Shown: positions 1-17,260 of the stretch, piece by piece
Position numbering within the stretch: position 1 is the stretch's first letter
How the letters are laid out: each line of letters opens with the position of its first letter
Origin: Numida meleagris
Lineage: Eukaryota; Chordata; Aves; Galliformes; Numididae
Assembly: GCF_002078875.1 (NCBI RefSeq)
Contig: NC_034409.1
Location: 62,459,874-62,523,873 of the forward strand
Reading direction: 5' to 3'
DNA length: 64,000 bases
Position numbers and translations under genes: made by a program
The notes under the pieces: generated by a model
What the model saw: only the letters and a program-made list of their open reading frames with translations
The model's database searches: none
What the model was told of the DNA's origin: nothing

Positions 1-2151
1 AAGTAAGATGTATTAGTAGTAATTCTACTGTGATTCCTCCGCTGTCTCAACTATGCTTATCCCTATGTGTATTAGGGATGTTCTACTCCCTTTGGTGCTA
101 TCATGAACCACACCATAGGAGCAGCAAAACAGAGTTGAGGATGAATAGCTTTTTCTTCCTTCACTGTATTTTTGGCACATACTATTCACATTTGACTGAA
201 GCATGGGGTACTTCTAGGTGCAAGTATCTTCTCATTCTCTCTAAACAGTACCGCGGCTCTTTCTGAGCTTTAGCTGTCTGTATAATGCTGGAAAAAGCAG
301 GTGCAAGGAAACCAGTAACTGCACAACCCCCGCAGACCTGTGACTGCACCCCTTTGGCCAGGACGTTAGCATCCCCTCGACACAGCTCACATCACATAGG
401 AAAAGTTCACAGTACTTAGTTTTACAATCACGGTCACTCACAGCACCAAGATTGTCCAGACAAAAAAGAATTACTGAAGAGAAGGCCACTGGCCAAAATT
501 CACACAAGTGCCCACCTGAGGTCTCAGGTTAAAAATAAAGCACTGGTGGGAAAGTTAAGCCGAGTCTGTGCTGGCTCTGTTTGGCAGGGGGAGAGCAGCA
601 GGTCTCCCCTCCTAGCTCGGAGCAGAGCAGCGCTGTCGCCCCGTTGTTCCTGCGCCCTCGAGGCTTGTCAGCCACCTGAGGGCACGCAGTTCTGCCTTTG
701 GGGAGCTGGAAGTTGGCACTGCTGTAAACATGTCCGCTGGAGTGGGCCCTGCTGCGTGAAGGGCTGGAGGCCGGAGCCCTGGAAGAGGTGGGGGTGGGCA
801 GGACTGGGCCATGCCTGCATCCTGCTGCTGGCTCTGCAGAGGAGGTGGTGGGCTCTTGTGCCCGTTCCTGTCAGGACAGCTTGAAAAAAGGCTCTGGACG
901 GGAAGCCAATGACAGCAGCCTCGGCCAGGGAGCGAAAGAGAGGCCTGTGAGAGGCAAGGCCTTCCAAGCGTGGCCTCTGTGCTCCTGCTTCGGTGCAGCC
1001 AGTTTCGGGAGTGGCTGGAGCCAGGCTGAAGAGCAGGCCTCAACACACCCCTCACATGCATGGAGCTTAAAACCAAAGATAACTGTGTTTCTATGAGACA
1101 GTAAGTACAACTGACCGCTCCCCCACCACCCTCAACCACATACACCCAGAGGGCAGGGTGCTGGAGTGCCTTGCCAGCACAGGCCCCAAGCAACACCCAT
1201 CCCTCCACCGCTATTTGGGCACTGCCCTGCTGCTCTCTCAAACAAATGTGGGAAAAGAGGTTGGGGGGGATCTTTCCAGCACTCCCACCCTACACAAAGG
1301 GGGGTCCCTACACTGCATAAAGAAAAACCAACACTGATCCCACAAACATGCATATTCACAGAGAAATGAGCGCCCCAGCAAGTAGGCGCCACTGTCTGAA
1401 GCCAGCAGGAGGCTGCCTAAACCCTGTTCTCACCAGAAGTCAGTGTCTTGGTGGGAGCGAGCCCCCAGACCGTGTCCGTTTTGGATTTGTTTCTTTAGCG
1501 TGTGAAGTCAATGTAAGATGCCAAAGGTTGAAGCACAGAGGTAGACATTTACAGCTCAGAGAAAGTGGCTTCAAGGCTTGAAATGAGCAGATGGCCGGTG
1601 TGCTTCCAGGCGTTCCCCAGCTGCTGCTCCCCAACCTCCCCAGCTCTGCTGGGACGCGGGGTGGCTTTGCAGGACCGGTGGAACCCAAGCGTGCTTGTTC
1701 TTGTCCTGCACGCACCCGAAAGGCACATCTCTGCTGCTTGGGCCCCTCTCGCATCTCATCACTGGTCAGCAGGAGTTCCTGAAGGAGTGGGGAGTATCTG
1801 GTCCCTGTTGGTTAGAGGAAGAAAAGAAAACCAAATCCTTATGGTCACAAAGCAACACAACGTCTTGGTGGGGAGTGGAGGGGAAAGAGTGGGATCCTCC
1901 AGGCAGTGCAGAGGCGCAAAAGCACTGGAAGAGGACCCGTGGTGAGGCGCAGGTGTGTTTTCCAGGGGTGAAACATCGGCCATGGGCTCCTGCAGGTAGC
2001 GGGATTCACGTCATGCTTCCACTGATGGGATTGTCTATAGGACAGGGAGGGCAGCAAGAGTCCGATGGGGTGGCCACGTCCCTTCCCACGCTTGGCCACA
2101 GCAGAGGGAACCTGAGCAGAAACACAGAGAGACTGGTGGGGCTCAGCGGGC
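1..2151. other. 3' flank of TMEM121B, no gene recognised
   Basis: No exon with recognisable protein similarity was seen on either strand. The part next to 2152 is presumably 3' UTR of TMEM121B (minus strand), but no minus-strand AATAAA or ATTAAA was found here. A plus-strand AATAAA at 534-539 could end a rightward transcript. In human the convergent neighbour on this side is IL17RA, so its 3' UTR may reach in. That is inference from synteny only. Confidence 0.5.
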
Positions 2152-3237
<1,086 letters not shown>

Positions 3238-3239
3238 CG

Positions 3240-3829
3240 NNNNNNNNNNNNNNNNNNNNNNNNNNNNNNNNNNNNNNNNNNNNNNNNNNNNNNNNNNNNN
3301 NNNNNNNNNNNNNNNNNNNNNNNNNNNNNNNNNNNNNNNNNNNNNNNNNNNNNNNNNNNNNNNNNNNNNNNNNNNNNNNNNNNNNNNNNNNNNNNNNNNN
3401 NNNNNNNNNNNNNNNNNNNNNNNNNNNNNNNNNNNNNNNNNNNNNNNNNNNNNNNNNNNNNNNNNNNNNNNNNNNNNNNNNNNNNNNNNNNNNNNNNNNN
3501 NNNNNNNNNNNNNNNNNNNNNNNNNNNNNNNNNNNNNNNNNNNNNNNNNNNNNNNNNNNNNNNNNNNNNNNNNNNNNNNNNNNNNNNNNNNNNNNNNNNN
3601 NNNNNNNNNNNNNNNNNNNNNNNNNNNNNNNNNNNNNNNNNNNNNNNNNNNNNNNNNNNNNNNNNNNNNNNNNNNNNNNNNNNNNNNNNNNNNNNNNNNN
3701 NNNNNNNNNNNNNNNNNNNNNNNNNNNNNNNNNNNNNNNNNNNNNNNNNNNNNNNNNNNNNNNNNNNNNNNNNNNNNNNNNNNNNNNNNNNNNNNNNNNN
3801 NNNNNNNNNNNNNNNNNNNNNNNNNNNNN
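3240..3829. other. Assembly gap (590 N) over the TMEM121B N-terminus
   Basis: Unsequenced bases lie inside the TMEM121B coding region. The flanks are extremely GC-rich with CpG runs. The reading frame on the left cannot be joined reliably to the right because the true gap length is unknown. Confidence 0.99.
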
Positions 3830-4150
3830 CACCGGCACCGACAGCGGCACCGAGAAAGAGCCCGAGAGGCGGCGGGGCGCGGCGAGGGGGCCGGGGGCGG
3901 CGCCGAGCAGCAGCGCAGCGGAGATGGGTGGGCTGGGGGTGGGCGAGCTGAGAGCGGCTGTGCGCCGGGGGGGCAGGAGGGGACGAGGAGAGGAACCCCC
4001 CAGCGGTGTAGCTCGACAGCGGAGCCTCGGGAGGGTCGTCGCCCGCCCACCCGTATGGCACAGCCCCAGCACCGGGCCCAGAAAAGCAGAGGGGCTTCAA
4101 CGGCTCCGGTCTCCCCCGGCCTGACCTAGAGAAAGGCCGCAGCCCGGGCA
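3830..4150 (-). promoter_or_regulatory. TMEM121B: CpG-rich 5' end / promoter region of TMEM121B
   Basis: A short GC- and CpG-rich stretch lies upstream of the gene on the minus strand and fades into ordinary AT-richer sequence after about 4150. It may hold the 5' UTR, the start codon, or both. Three minus-strand frames are open across it, and none shows recognisable similarity to the human N-terminus as I recall it. Confidence 0.5.
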
Positions 4151-4318
4151 CAGCCTGAAGCCGAGCACTGACCTGTGGCTCATCCTGGAGCTGGGTATTT
4201 GCTTTCACTCTGTCATAGGTAAAATGCATAGCCGACTAAGTGGCTTATACCACACCGATTTCCTGATCTCAGCTATGCAGAGTAGCGAGTGCTCTGCCCA
4301 GCCTGCCTTACTGGGACA

Positions 4319-4548
4319 GTTGCTTCAGGTTGGAGGTTAGGCAAAATTTCTTCTCAGAAAGAGTGATTCTGCATTGGAAAAGGCTGCCCAGGGAGGTGAT
4401 GGAGTCACCGTCCCTGGAGGTGTTGGAGGCTGAACCATGTGGATGTGGCACTGAGGGACGTAGTTAGTGGGCATGGTGGGGATGGGCTGGCGGTTGGACT
4501 GGATGATCTTAGAGCTCTTTTCCAACGTTAATGATTCTGTGATTCTAT
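4319..4548 (+). mobile_element. CR1 LINE 3' fragment
   Basis: Plus-orientation CR1 tail. It has the conserved block 'TTCTTCTCAGAAAGAGTG', then 'GGCTGCCCAGGGAGGTG', a 'GTGGATGTGGCACTGAGGGA' block, and the terminal degenerate octamers 'GATTCTGTGATTCTATTC'. It is strongly 5'-truncated, as most CR1 copies are, and lies just upstream of TMEM121B. Confidence 0.93.
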
Positions 4549-7500
4549 TCAAATTGATGTGAATAGCCCTCAAGTTCCAACTGAAAGCACTCAGAATGAG
4601 CGTGGCTGGCTGGAGCTGCCATGGCACCACCACACGTGGCACATTGCATTCCCAAGTAGCCTAGTGCTTTATCCCCAGTCCCTTCCTCCCAGGGCACCTT
4701 CTGAGATTGATCTCAAATAGCTTGACTCCTGTAGGTATATGCTCTTCAATACATGGGGCTGAGTGAGTCCCAGATGCTCAGTACTGGGGAGCAACAGAAG
4801 GGACAGAACTCCAGGCCCTAAGATAACTGGAAACTCTGCAGGCTTCAGTCTAATGGCCTAGGGAGCAGAGTGTGGAGGTGGTACAGCCCACAGGCCTTCC
4901 CAAGGACTCCCACACTGTTTGCTGTTCTGCAGCTGGGACGGGGACCTGTGTTTCCTGCTCCTCTCGTACTGTTTCCCATGCTCATGTTCCCTTGCCAAGA
5001 TCCGTCCTTGCATCTACACTACTACACTGCATTCCTCTAACTCACCTTGTAGTGGTACATAGGGTGTGATGATGCATGCACTTGCATGCTGTTTAAGAGC
5101 CCTTTCTCTCTAATACCACATTTCTACTAGCAGATAAAACCCCTCCCTTTTAAGGTCAGTGACTCCAGATCATACGAAACACAGATGTTCAAAGTGTTGG
5201 AGGACAAGAGGAATCGTCCCAGTGCAGCATGGACGCGACACCTGTGCTGTACGTAGGCCAGGCCACAACCCTTGGCCGGGCACCACAGCTCCAGCCCTGG
5301 GGCTGCCCCTCCCCAATGGGCCATCCCTGTCATGCTTCAGTGCCTCAGTGGCACTGCCACCTCCACAGTGACACAGGACACACTTTTCCATCTGCAGTGC
5401 TGAGTGCAGGCCCACCACAAGCGGCACAGGAAACCTGCTCACTTCTGAGTGACAGCACAGCACGGTGCCGCTCAGAGCTGAGCAGCCTGAGGTCTCTTGA
5501 GATGCAAGAAGACAGTGGAGAGAAGAGATCCACCTCTCCTTCCCGTGCCAGATACACTCCCATGATGCTGCTCTCAGCCCTTCAAGGTATGCAGACTTGT
5601 CTGGAGATGAGAACGTCATGTCCTGAGACCACGGCTGACAGGCCATATTTCTTGACAGAATGGTGTCTGCTGTGGGGTGGGGTCTCTGGGTTTTGGGAGG
5701 GATGAGTTGTCTCCTTGCAGGCCCACACAGCTAGGCTTCCCACGTGGGGAAATGGGCTGCCATGTGCTGGCTGGGTGATGGGTGAGCATAGCCTGGGGCA
5801 GCGGGGATGGGAGGCAGCTGGGTGCTAAGTGGGCCCACCTGGGTTAGAACGTGTGAAGGGGCTTGTGCCTCATCCTTGCAGGGCATGTGGGTCTGTGTGA
5901 GCAGGGTTAGAGGAGACTTACGTTTCTCTGGAGACCAAGGGATTCCTGTTGGACTGAAAAGGCTCCTGCATCCAAGGTAGGCAGTTGGGAAGGGAGACCT
6001 GTAATAAGTACGGATGGGCAGCACTGGGCACATGGGCTCCAGTGGGGCATGTGAAACCCAAACAAATGGGTGAGAACAGAGAAAGAGCTTTTTTGTGTGG
6101 AAGGGAAAAAGAAATGGTGCTTGTATCTTAAAATGGGAGTGAAGGGGAAAACATCTTCTACTTGAGAAAGCACTGAAGAGCTTATTGTAGCAGGCTCTGG
6201 GATGAGATATGACAAGCTGATGCTTCCCGTGTGATCTAGTTCTTTAATGTAATTGTGCAGCCCTTGCAAGCATTACTGCTTAACCATTACTGTTAAAACA
6301 TTAAAAACCCTAACTATAAATAGCTTCTACTCTTCAGCAGCTCCAAAGCTATGTTTCTGGTTTCTTTATACATTTATGTAAATACATAGGTGTACGTATG
6401 TGTGTATATTTAAAGGCAAACAGCAGACAACACAGTTCTGTGAAATAGCTGTTGAGAATATGAAAAATGCTCCTGTTTCTAGTTTATAGAAGTTGTGTGC
6501 CCTCAGATATACCCCTCGTGGGGGAAAGACAAGAATTTCTTGAGGGCAGAACACAAGAGTAAACAAAATAATGACTCAATTGCTTGGGAGGCGGAAAGCT
6601 GGGGTGGGGGGGAAGGGACAAATATATGCCTGTGAGAAAGACCAGAAGCTAAAACCCTAATCATACCCTGCAGTAAGCTGTCAGAAACTGGCAGCAGTGG
6701 GAGGGAAAGAGGCAAAGCTGATTTCAGTGAGTTTGAGCATAATCTGCTGTAACCGTGCTTAAAATGCCTTTTGTGTGGGAAAGGAAGGTTCTGGGATTCT
6801 CTAACGCAGGCTTTGTACTGCACTTATTTAATCTATTCAGACGTTCAGGATTGGAGATACAGGTAAGCACTGAGCTGGTTCACCTGGCTGGCACCAGTAT
6901 TCAAAGGCTCTTCAGCTCCAAATGCTGAGTCTTTGTAACTAAACTGCTGATCCAGTATTATGATGGGGGGAATACAGATTCTCTTCAAAAAGTTATAAGG
7001 GTGTAACCATTTGTTACTTTTAATTACATTTCAGTTCAAAGAGCTTTTGATACCAGTATAAAATGTAAAGACTTCTTTTTTTTTTCAGCCTTATCATAGT
7101 TAGGGGCTTGGGGAGTGAGGATTTGAGGGTTGCTTTTAGTATTTTGTGCTTAATTAGTCTTTTTTAGCATCCAATGTGTATTGGAACCAGCCTTGAGGAA
7201 CAAGTGAAAGATCTTAGTGATTGAACTGCCTAGTTTATTGCAGTGAACCAGAAAGAAGGACTTTCTTGATGGAGCAGTTTGCACCTAGAGGTTATGTAGC
7301 TGTCTTGCTGGTCTGGGATTTTAAAATGTTGCAGGCTGGATCCAAAAATGCCTTAAAGTTGTTTGTGTGGCTGCGTAATTTGTCCATGCGGACTATTATT
7401 TTTTTATAACAGAAGCTAGTTTGATTCAGTAGATGGAGGGTGTGGGCGTGCCAAGGTCACGCAGAAATAATCATTACAAATGGTTGGCTAGGTCAGGTCA

Positions 7501-8451
7501 CAACTAAATGCCTGCCCTGAAAGCACCTTTATACAAGTGGCATCCCAAAATTGACTGCAGTGACAGTCAGGACATCATGTGGTGATTTCCCCCCTCCCAC
7601 TTTACAGAGTGGGAATAGTCAAAGTTACCGTTCACAGTCTCATCTGAGTATGGCAAGCATGGAGCTTACAGGGAACTACAGTTTGGTCTAATTAAAAGAA
7701 TTGCTGGAGAGGTATCTTGCAGGGTAGTTCCCTCAAGACAACCTAAGATTGATTTGATGAGCAGAGCAAAAGACAGAATTTGGCCCTGATAATCTTCTAG
7801 GGTGAAGGTATGAAAGAGGCCAGGACAATACTCACAAGACATCCATACAGCATGCTAAAATTTATTTCAAAGAAAACCTCTTTTATTATTTTTAAATGTG
7901 CTAGTTCAAAGGAGCAGCTCTGGATCTGGGTTAAACTTGATTTGAATGCTAAAACAAACACATCTTGTGATTTCTCTGTACCATACATAATCACCCCGAT
8001 ACAGTGTACACGACGTAATTCAATACATTACCCATTTATGGAGTGGGGGAGGGAAGGGTAGAAAGACACCAGGATTAAGACTGGAAGAAAGGGTACAGTA
8101 GAGTTATATGATTCCCTGAATGCCAGGCTAGTGGTTGCATTTGTCCTGTGGAATAAAAGAATTGTCCTCTCTGACCTCCGTGTTATTGCATGACATAAAA
8201 GCTCTCTGCTTCAGATCCAAAGTTAGGTCAGACCCTCCTTCAGTTCCCCCCTGCTATTCTCAGTTGCCTGAACTCACCATGTACTTTCTTAAGAGTTGCC
8301 TAAAACCTCTCCATCTGTGAAAGATGGAGCTGTTAGGATCAGGTCTTCGCTATGTTCATTGCATAAGGTAGTGCACCATATAAATCTTAAGGGATCAGAA
8401 GAGGAAGTGAAGTCCCCTGTCCTTGCTTGGTCCGATAATTTGCACAGAAGT

Positions 8452-8973
8452 ATGCTTACTCCAAACCAGAGAAATGTGGCGTCTGAAATGCAGTACATGA
8501 GATACAGGAAAGGATATGTTCCAGCTACACTTGAAGCTCATTCCAGGAAACTGCAATTCCAGAGAAAAAGGATTTCATTGAATTCTAGCAATAACAGATG
8601 TCCATGGATGAGCTGCAGACAAGCAAGGAGCCTGCTACAAGAATTTTCTAGACTTCTCCCCTCTGCTCAATTTCAACTCTCAAGTGAAGCATTTCTTGAA
8701 TTCCTTATCGCTGAAGTTCCTCCTACGCACTTTAAAGACTCCCAGAGCACTGTTATAACACTAACATGGTTTAAAAAAAATCTGGAGCTAAAAGCTAATT
8801 TGGAATCCAAAGCTGCTTCCCATCAATCAGTTCTCCATCACTGCTGTTCTAAAGATGGAGATGCCTGCTCACTCTCTGTGCAAATGCAAACCTGTTCCTT
8901 TGCTGGACAGAGCCTCCTCACCTTCTTCTCAGTACCTGCTTTGCTTCTGGCTGAGACGTGCCATGTATGTTGA
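8452..8973 (+). other. Unexplained ORF, 173 codons, probably not a gene
   Basis: An ATG-initiated frame that is open for 173 codons. The same frame stays open back to 8296 without an earlier ATG. The product has no recognisable domain, signal peptide or clear membrane helix until a hydrophobic stretch near its C-terminus (LLTFFSVPALLL). It is in the TMEM121B-HDHD5 intergenic region with no visible promoter or splice context. It is longer than most chance frames at this moderate GC content, so it is recorded, but protein-coding status is unsupported. Confidence 0.12.
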
Positions 8974-11478
8974 TATGAAATTACAAGCTGCCTGCGACTT
9001 CTCAAAATTCCTGTGCCGTTCCATCTGGGATAGCTGTTTCAGTAATGCTACACCCCTCAGGGAACGTTGGTTCAGCAGCACCTGGTCCTAACAAATAACA
9101 AGAAAGAGCTCTACCAAAGGCCACAGCACGTGCACATGGACGAACATTATTAGTATTTCTGTGGAGAAGTGCCTACCTACCAGCTAGAGGATATGGCCAG
9201 GAGTTATTACCAGCAACCAGCTCACTGAGGTCTATGCAAATATTGCAAGGAAAGGGAGCATTCCTCTTCCTGCACTGGATATCGCCTATGGAAAGTGTGG
9301 CTGAGGGACACTGGAGTTAGTAAAAGAATGGGACTTGGGCCTCTAGTATCAGGCCTTGCACACTGGATCCAAAGTGCACTTATAACTCTGGAGATGCTCT
9401 GAAAGCTAAAAAACCTTCCTTATGTTATATGCCAAGTCCTTCCCTGTATTTATCCTTCTGGGAATTGCAGATGAGCCCTTGTTTTGTGCAAGCAGATGAA
9501 ATGGTCTTCTGCTTTTTGTTTTTATCCTTCCAGTGAAAGGCAAAGGATTCAAATCAAAGACAGTGTTCCGCACATTACAGCTGCTCTCAGAAGCAGCCAA
9601 ATGATTTGTGTCCTGATAAGACAAAGGAAAAGAATCCCAGCTAGTACTAAGAGAGGAAGAGGCTCCTTCCTGTTACTGATTTCACAACAGGTAAATTCAC
9701 CCAGAGAAGTATTTTTCTTGCTCCTATTCAGAAAACAAAGCCTGGAGAAAAAAGCCATGCTTGCTTTGACTGCATACCCAGACCCATTCAGTCACAGAGC
9801 CCAACAAAACAAGAAAAGAACCTGCCCTGCAGTGTGACCTTCCTAGGAAGGTACATCAGTATCAAGAGGATGGAAAGCTGCTGAAGCAGAATGTCAGTGC
9901 ACAAGGATGCTGAGATTTTAATTAAGAACAACACAGAACATCTTGCTCATACCGTGTGTATGAAGCTGCCTGGTAAAGCAGGAAGGAGTGAAGTGGGGGC
10001 AGAGCAGACCTATTTCTGATCTCTGTGTGGTGCAGGCTGGGTATAACTAGGAACACCAACTCTGTTGTGCTGGTTCCAAACAATTTCCATTGCAAATGCA
10101 AACTGACTTATGCTTCTAAAATCACAGTGCTCCTCTGGAATTACGACACTCCTTGCTAATTCAATCTTTCACATGGAGTTCCCCAAACAGTGCTTGCTTA
10201 ACTTCTTTGGATTGTCTAAGGAGACACAGGACTTGATCCAGATAGCCCAAGCTAGGAAAACATTGGCAGTAGAAGGTGCATGTCATTAGGGATATGGAAA
10301 TGTTTCTGGACAGAAAAGTCCCAGATGCTAGTTCATGTTAAGGAGATGCTATTTGCATGCTACAGGGAGAGGAGGGAACAGGGATCAGACCATATGGGGT
10401 ACTCCTGAGTTGCAAACCAAATGTGGAAAGTGGAAAAAAGAAAGTGAAGGACGCTTCTGCTCTCAGAGATAAGGACTTGGAATCTGGGGCTCAGGCTTGG
10501 CAATCTGTTCTCTCAGTCACTGCATGCAAAGTAAGAAAAAGGCTGGGCTGTGACTTTTGTTGGCTGGCCCTTGCTCTCAGTGCCCCTTCTTTGGAAGCTG
10601 TGTCAGCTGGAGCAGGGCAATGTTGCTTGCATCAGCTGGGGTCAGGGTGAGTGCCACAACACCTTCCTGCTGTAACACCGAGCTCTGGCCAAAGACACCT
10701 CTGGAAATGCAGACTCTGCAGTGGTTTCTCCTGCTATTGAGAACAGGCTGATGGCTCCCTAGGCGGGATGCAAAAAGGCAGACGCGTTCACAGAATGCTA
10801 AAGAGGGGGGAGGAAATAATCACTTCCCATGAGACCCTGCAGCAAGTTGTTCTGGCTACTGCTGCTTCCTTTGAGGGGCTCTGGCCCTCCATCACTGCTA
10901 GAGAGCTGCAAAATGGGACTTTGTTTCAGGCTGACAGCAATGCAGTGGCAAATCCTCAAGCAAGCAGAATTCGTTAAAGTCCATAGGCACTTATTCTTTA
11001 TAAGGAGAATAGTAAGACTTAAAGCCTTCCCTTGGCAGAGGGCCACCACAACACAGTTTCTGGTGTGCTCTTGTTGCATACTGGATGAATAGTACAGTGT
11101 ATGAATGGTACATTGGCTGATGGTGGCTCCTTGCACAGGGAAGACCTTCATCCTCAAAGATTGCTTGCCTGATCCTCATGCACAAAGGGTAGGAAAGAAA
11201 GGACTCTGGTGGCTGAACAAAACTGAGATTGCTGGGACAAGCCTCTCCCTTATGTCCCATTTCTATTATGGCTCAAATTGCGATCACAGAAATTTAAGTT
11301 CACAATTAAAAGCCTGCTGGCAGGATTGCGGAAGATTATTAGTAAAAGTAAGGGGCTTTTAGTGCTGAAATGGGGGAGATCTCTTTAGTGTTGGCTAGAT
11401 TAGATCAACCCAGGTCTCTCCCCATTTTTCCCCTCTGCCCCCCTGACAGCAGTTCTTTAGGCACACCTGTCTTTAATC

Positions 11479-15984
<4,506 letters not shown>

Positions 15985-16032
15985 TCACCGGCGCGCCGCC
16001 ATTTGCTCGCCCCGTCCCCCACCCCGCACCGC

Positions 16033-16238
16033 NNNNNNNNNNNNNNNNNNNNNNNNNNNNNNNNNNNNNNNNNNNNNNNNNNNNNNNNNNNNNNNNNNNN
16101 NNNNNNNNNNNNNNNNNNNNNNNNNNNNNNNNNNNNNNNNNNNNNNNNNNNNNNNNNNNNNNNNNNNNNNNNNNNNNNNNNNNNNNNNNNNNNNNNNNNN
16201 NNNNNNNNNNNNNNNNNNNNNNNNNNNNNNNNNNNNNN
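16033..16238. other. Assembly gap (206 N) at the HDHD5 5' end
   Basis: Unsequenced bases between HDHD5 exon 2 and the promoter-like motif at 16267. This is the likely location of HDHD5 exon 1 and the transcription start. Confidence 0.99.
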
Positions 16239-16380
16239 GGGGCACGCCGGGGCGCGTAGTTCCCGGACTACAGCTCCCAGCGGGCGCGGGGACGGCGGGC
16301 GGGGAGGGCCGGGGCGAGCGGTGCCCTCCGTGCTGCGGGGCCGGAGGGATCTCGGCGGTGGGTTACACCTCCCTGAAGTG
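16239..16380 (-). promoter_or_regulatory. HDHD5: HDHD5 promoter region, CpG-rich
   Basis: GC-rich flank on the upstream side of HDHD5, sharply bounded at about 16360 where the composition drops. It carries a ZNF143-type site (listed separately) and G-rich Sp1-like runs. Confidence 0.65.
16267..16280 (+). promoter_or_regulatory. ZNF143/SBS-type motif ACTACAGCTCCCAG
   Basis: It matches the vertebrate SBS consensus ACTACAnnTCCCAG, which is bound by ZNF143 (and THAP11) at many CpG-island promoters, usually close to the start site. Its position just outside the gap fits a housekeeping promoter for HDHD5. The motif match is seen; occupancy is inferred. Confidence 0.75.
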
Positions 16381-16453
16381 TCTTTGCCTTAACTTCTGCC
16401 TGCTGCTTCTTTTACATCCTTTCCACAACCTGCCAGTGTCATTCTGATTTCTC

Positions 16454-17260
16454 ATTATAGAATTTAGAGTCACGGAATCATTTGTTGGAAGGGACCCTTA
16501 AAGGCTATCTGATCCAAATCCCCTGCAGTGAACAGGGACACCCACAGGTAGATCAGGTTGCTCAGAGCCTCATCCAGCCTGACCTTCAGTGTCTCCAGGG
16601 ATGGGGCATCCACCACCTCTCTGGGCAACCTGCTCCAGTGCCTCTCAACCTTCACTGTAAAAAGCTTCTTCTGTATACTCAGTCTAAATCTCCCCTCTTC
16701 TAGTTTGAAACCACTTCCCCTTGTCCTTTCACAGCAGACCTTGCTAATGAGTGGGTCTGTTCCCTTCTTCCTTACAGCCCCCCCTTTAGATACTGAAAGG
16801 ATGCTACCAGGTCTCCCTAGAGCCTTCTCTTCTGAACAGCCCCAGCTGTGAAGGCACATTGCTGGCCATGAGGTGCCCGCCCCCAAGTCCTTTTCAGCAG
16901 GGCTGTGCTCCGTCCTTGCATCCCCCCAGCCTGTACTTGATAGTGGGGGTTGCCACGACCCATATACAGACCTTGTACTAGGATTTGTTGTGAGGCTCAT
17001 GAGGTTCACCTGGGCCCACTGCTTGACCCTGTCTGGCACTCTCTTGATGGCATCCTGTCCCTCAAGTGTGTCAACTGCACCACACAGCTTGGTGTCATCC
17101 GTGAACTTGCTGAGTGTGCGCTCGATCCCACTTTCGATGTCATTCTCGAAGATATTAAAGAGAACTATTCCCCATACTGACCCCCGAGGGACACCATTCA
17201 TCACTAATCTCCATTCGGACATCGAACCATGGACCACTGCTCTTCGGGCACGATCACAAC
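16454..17260 (-). mobile_element. CR1 LINE, minus orientation, with decayed reverse-transcriptase end
   Basis: The 3' end (octamer-like TTATAGAATTTAGAGTC...) faces HDHD5. The minus strand encodes recognisable CR1 ORF2 sequence: GVPRGSVWGIVLFNIF, the active-site-type strand KFTDDTKL, AVDTLEGQDAI, then SLETLKVRLDEAL near the C-terminus. About 100 consensus residues are missing between the PAEKDLG block and the GGAVRKKGTDPL block, so there is an internal deletion as well as 5' truncation. The 283-codon frame across it is a remnant, not a host gene. Confidence 0.93.

Larger units (their letters stand above)
4151..11478. other. Intergenic DNA between TMEM121B and HDHD5
   Basis: About 7.3 kb between the 5' end of TMEM121B and the 3' end of HDHD5. 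It contains one CR1 tail (4319-4548) and an unexplained plus-strand ORF (8452-8973), both listed separately. The right end should include the HDHD5 3' UTR. The only polyadenylation-like hexamer noticed near it is a minus-strand TATAAA variant (10997-11002), about 480 bases past the stop. Nothing else is recognised. Confidence 0.6.
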
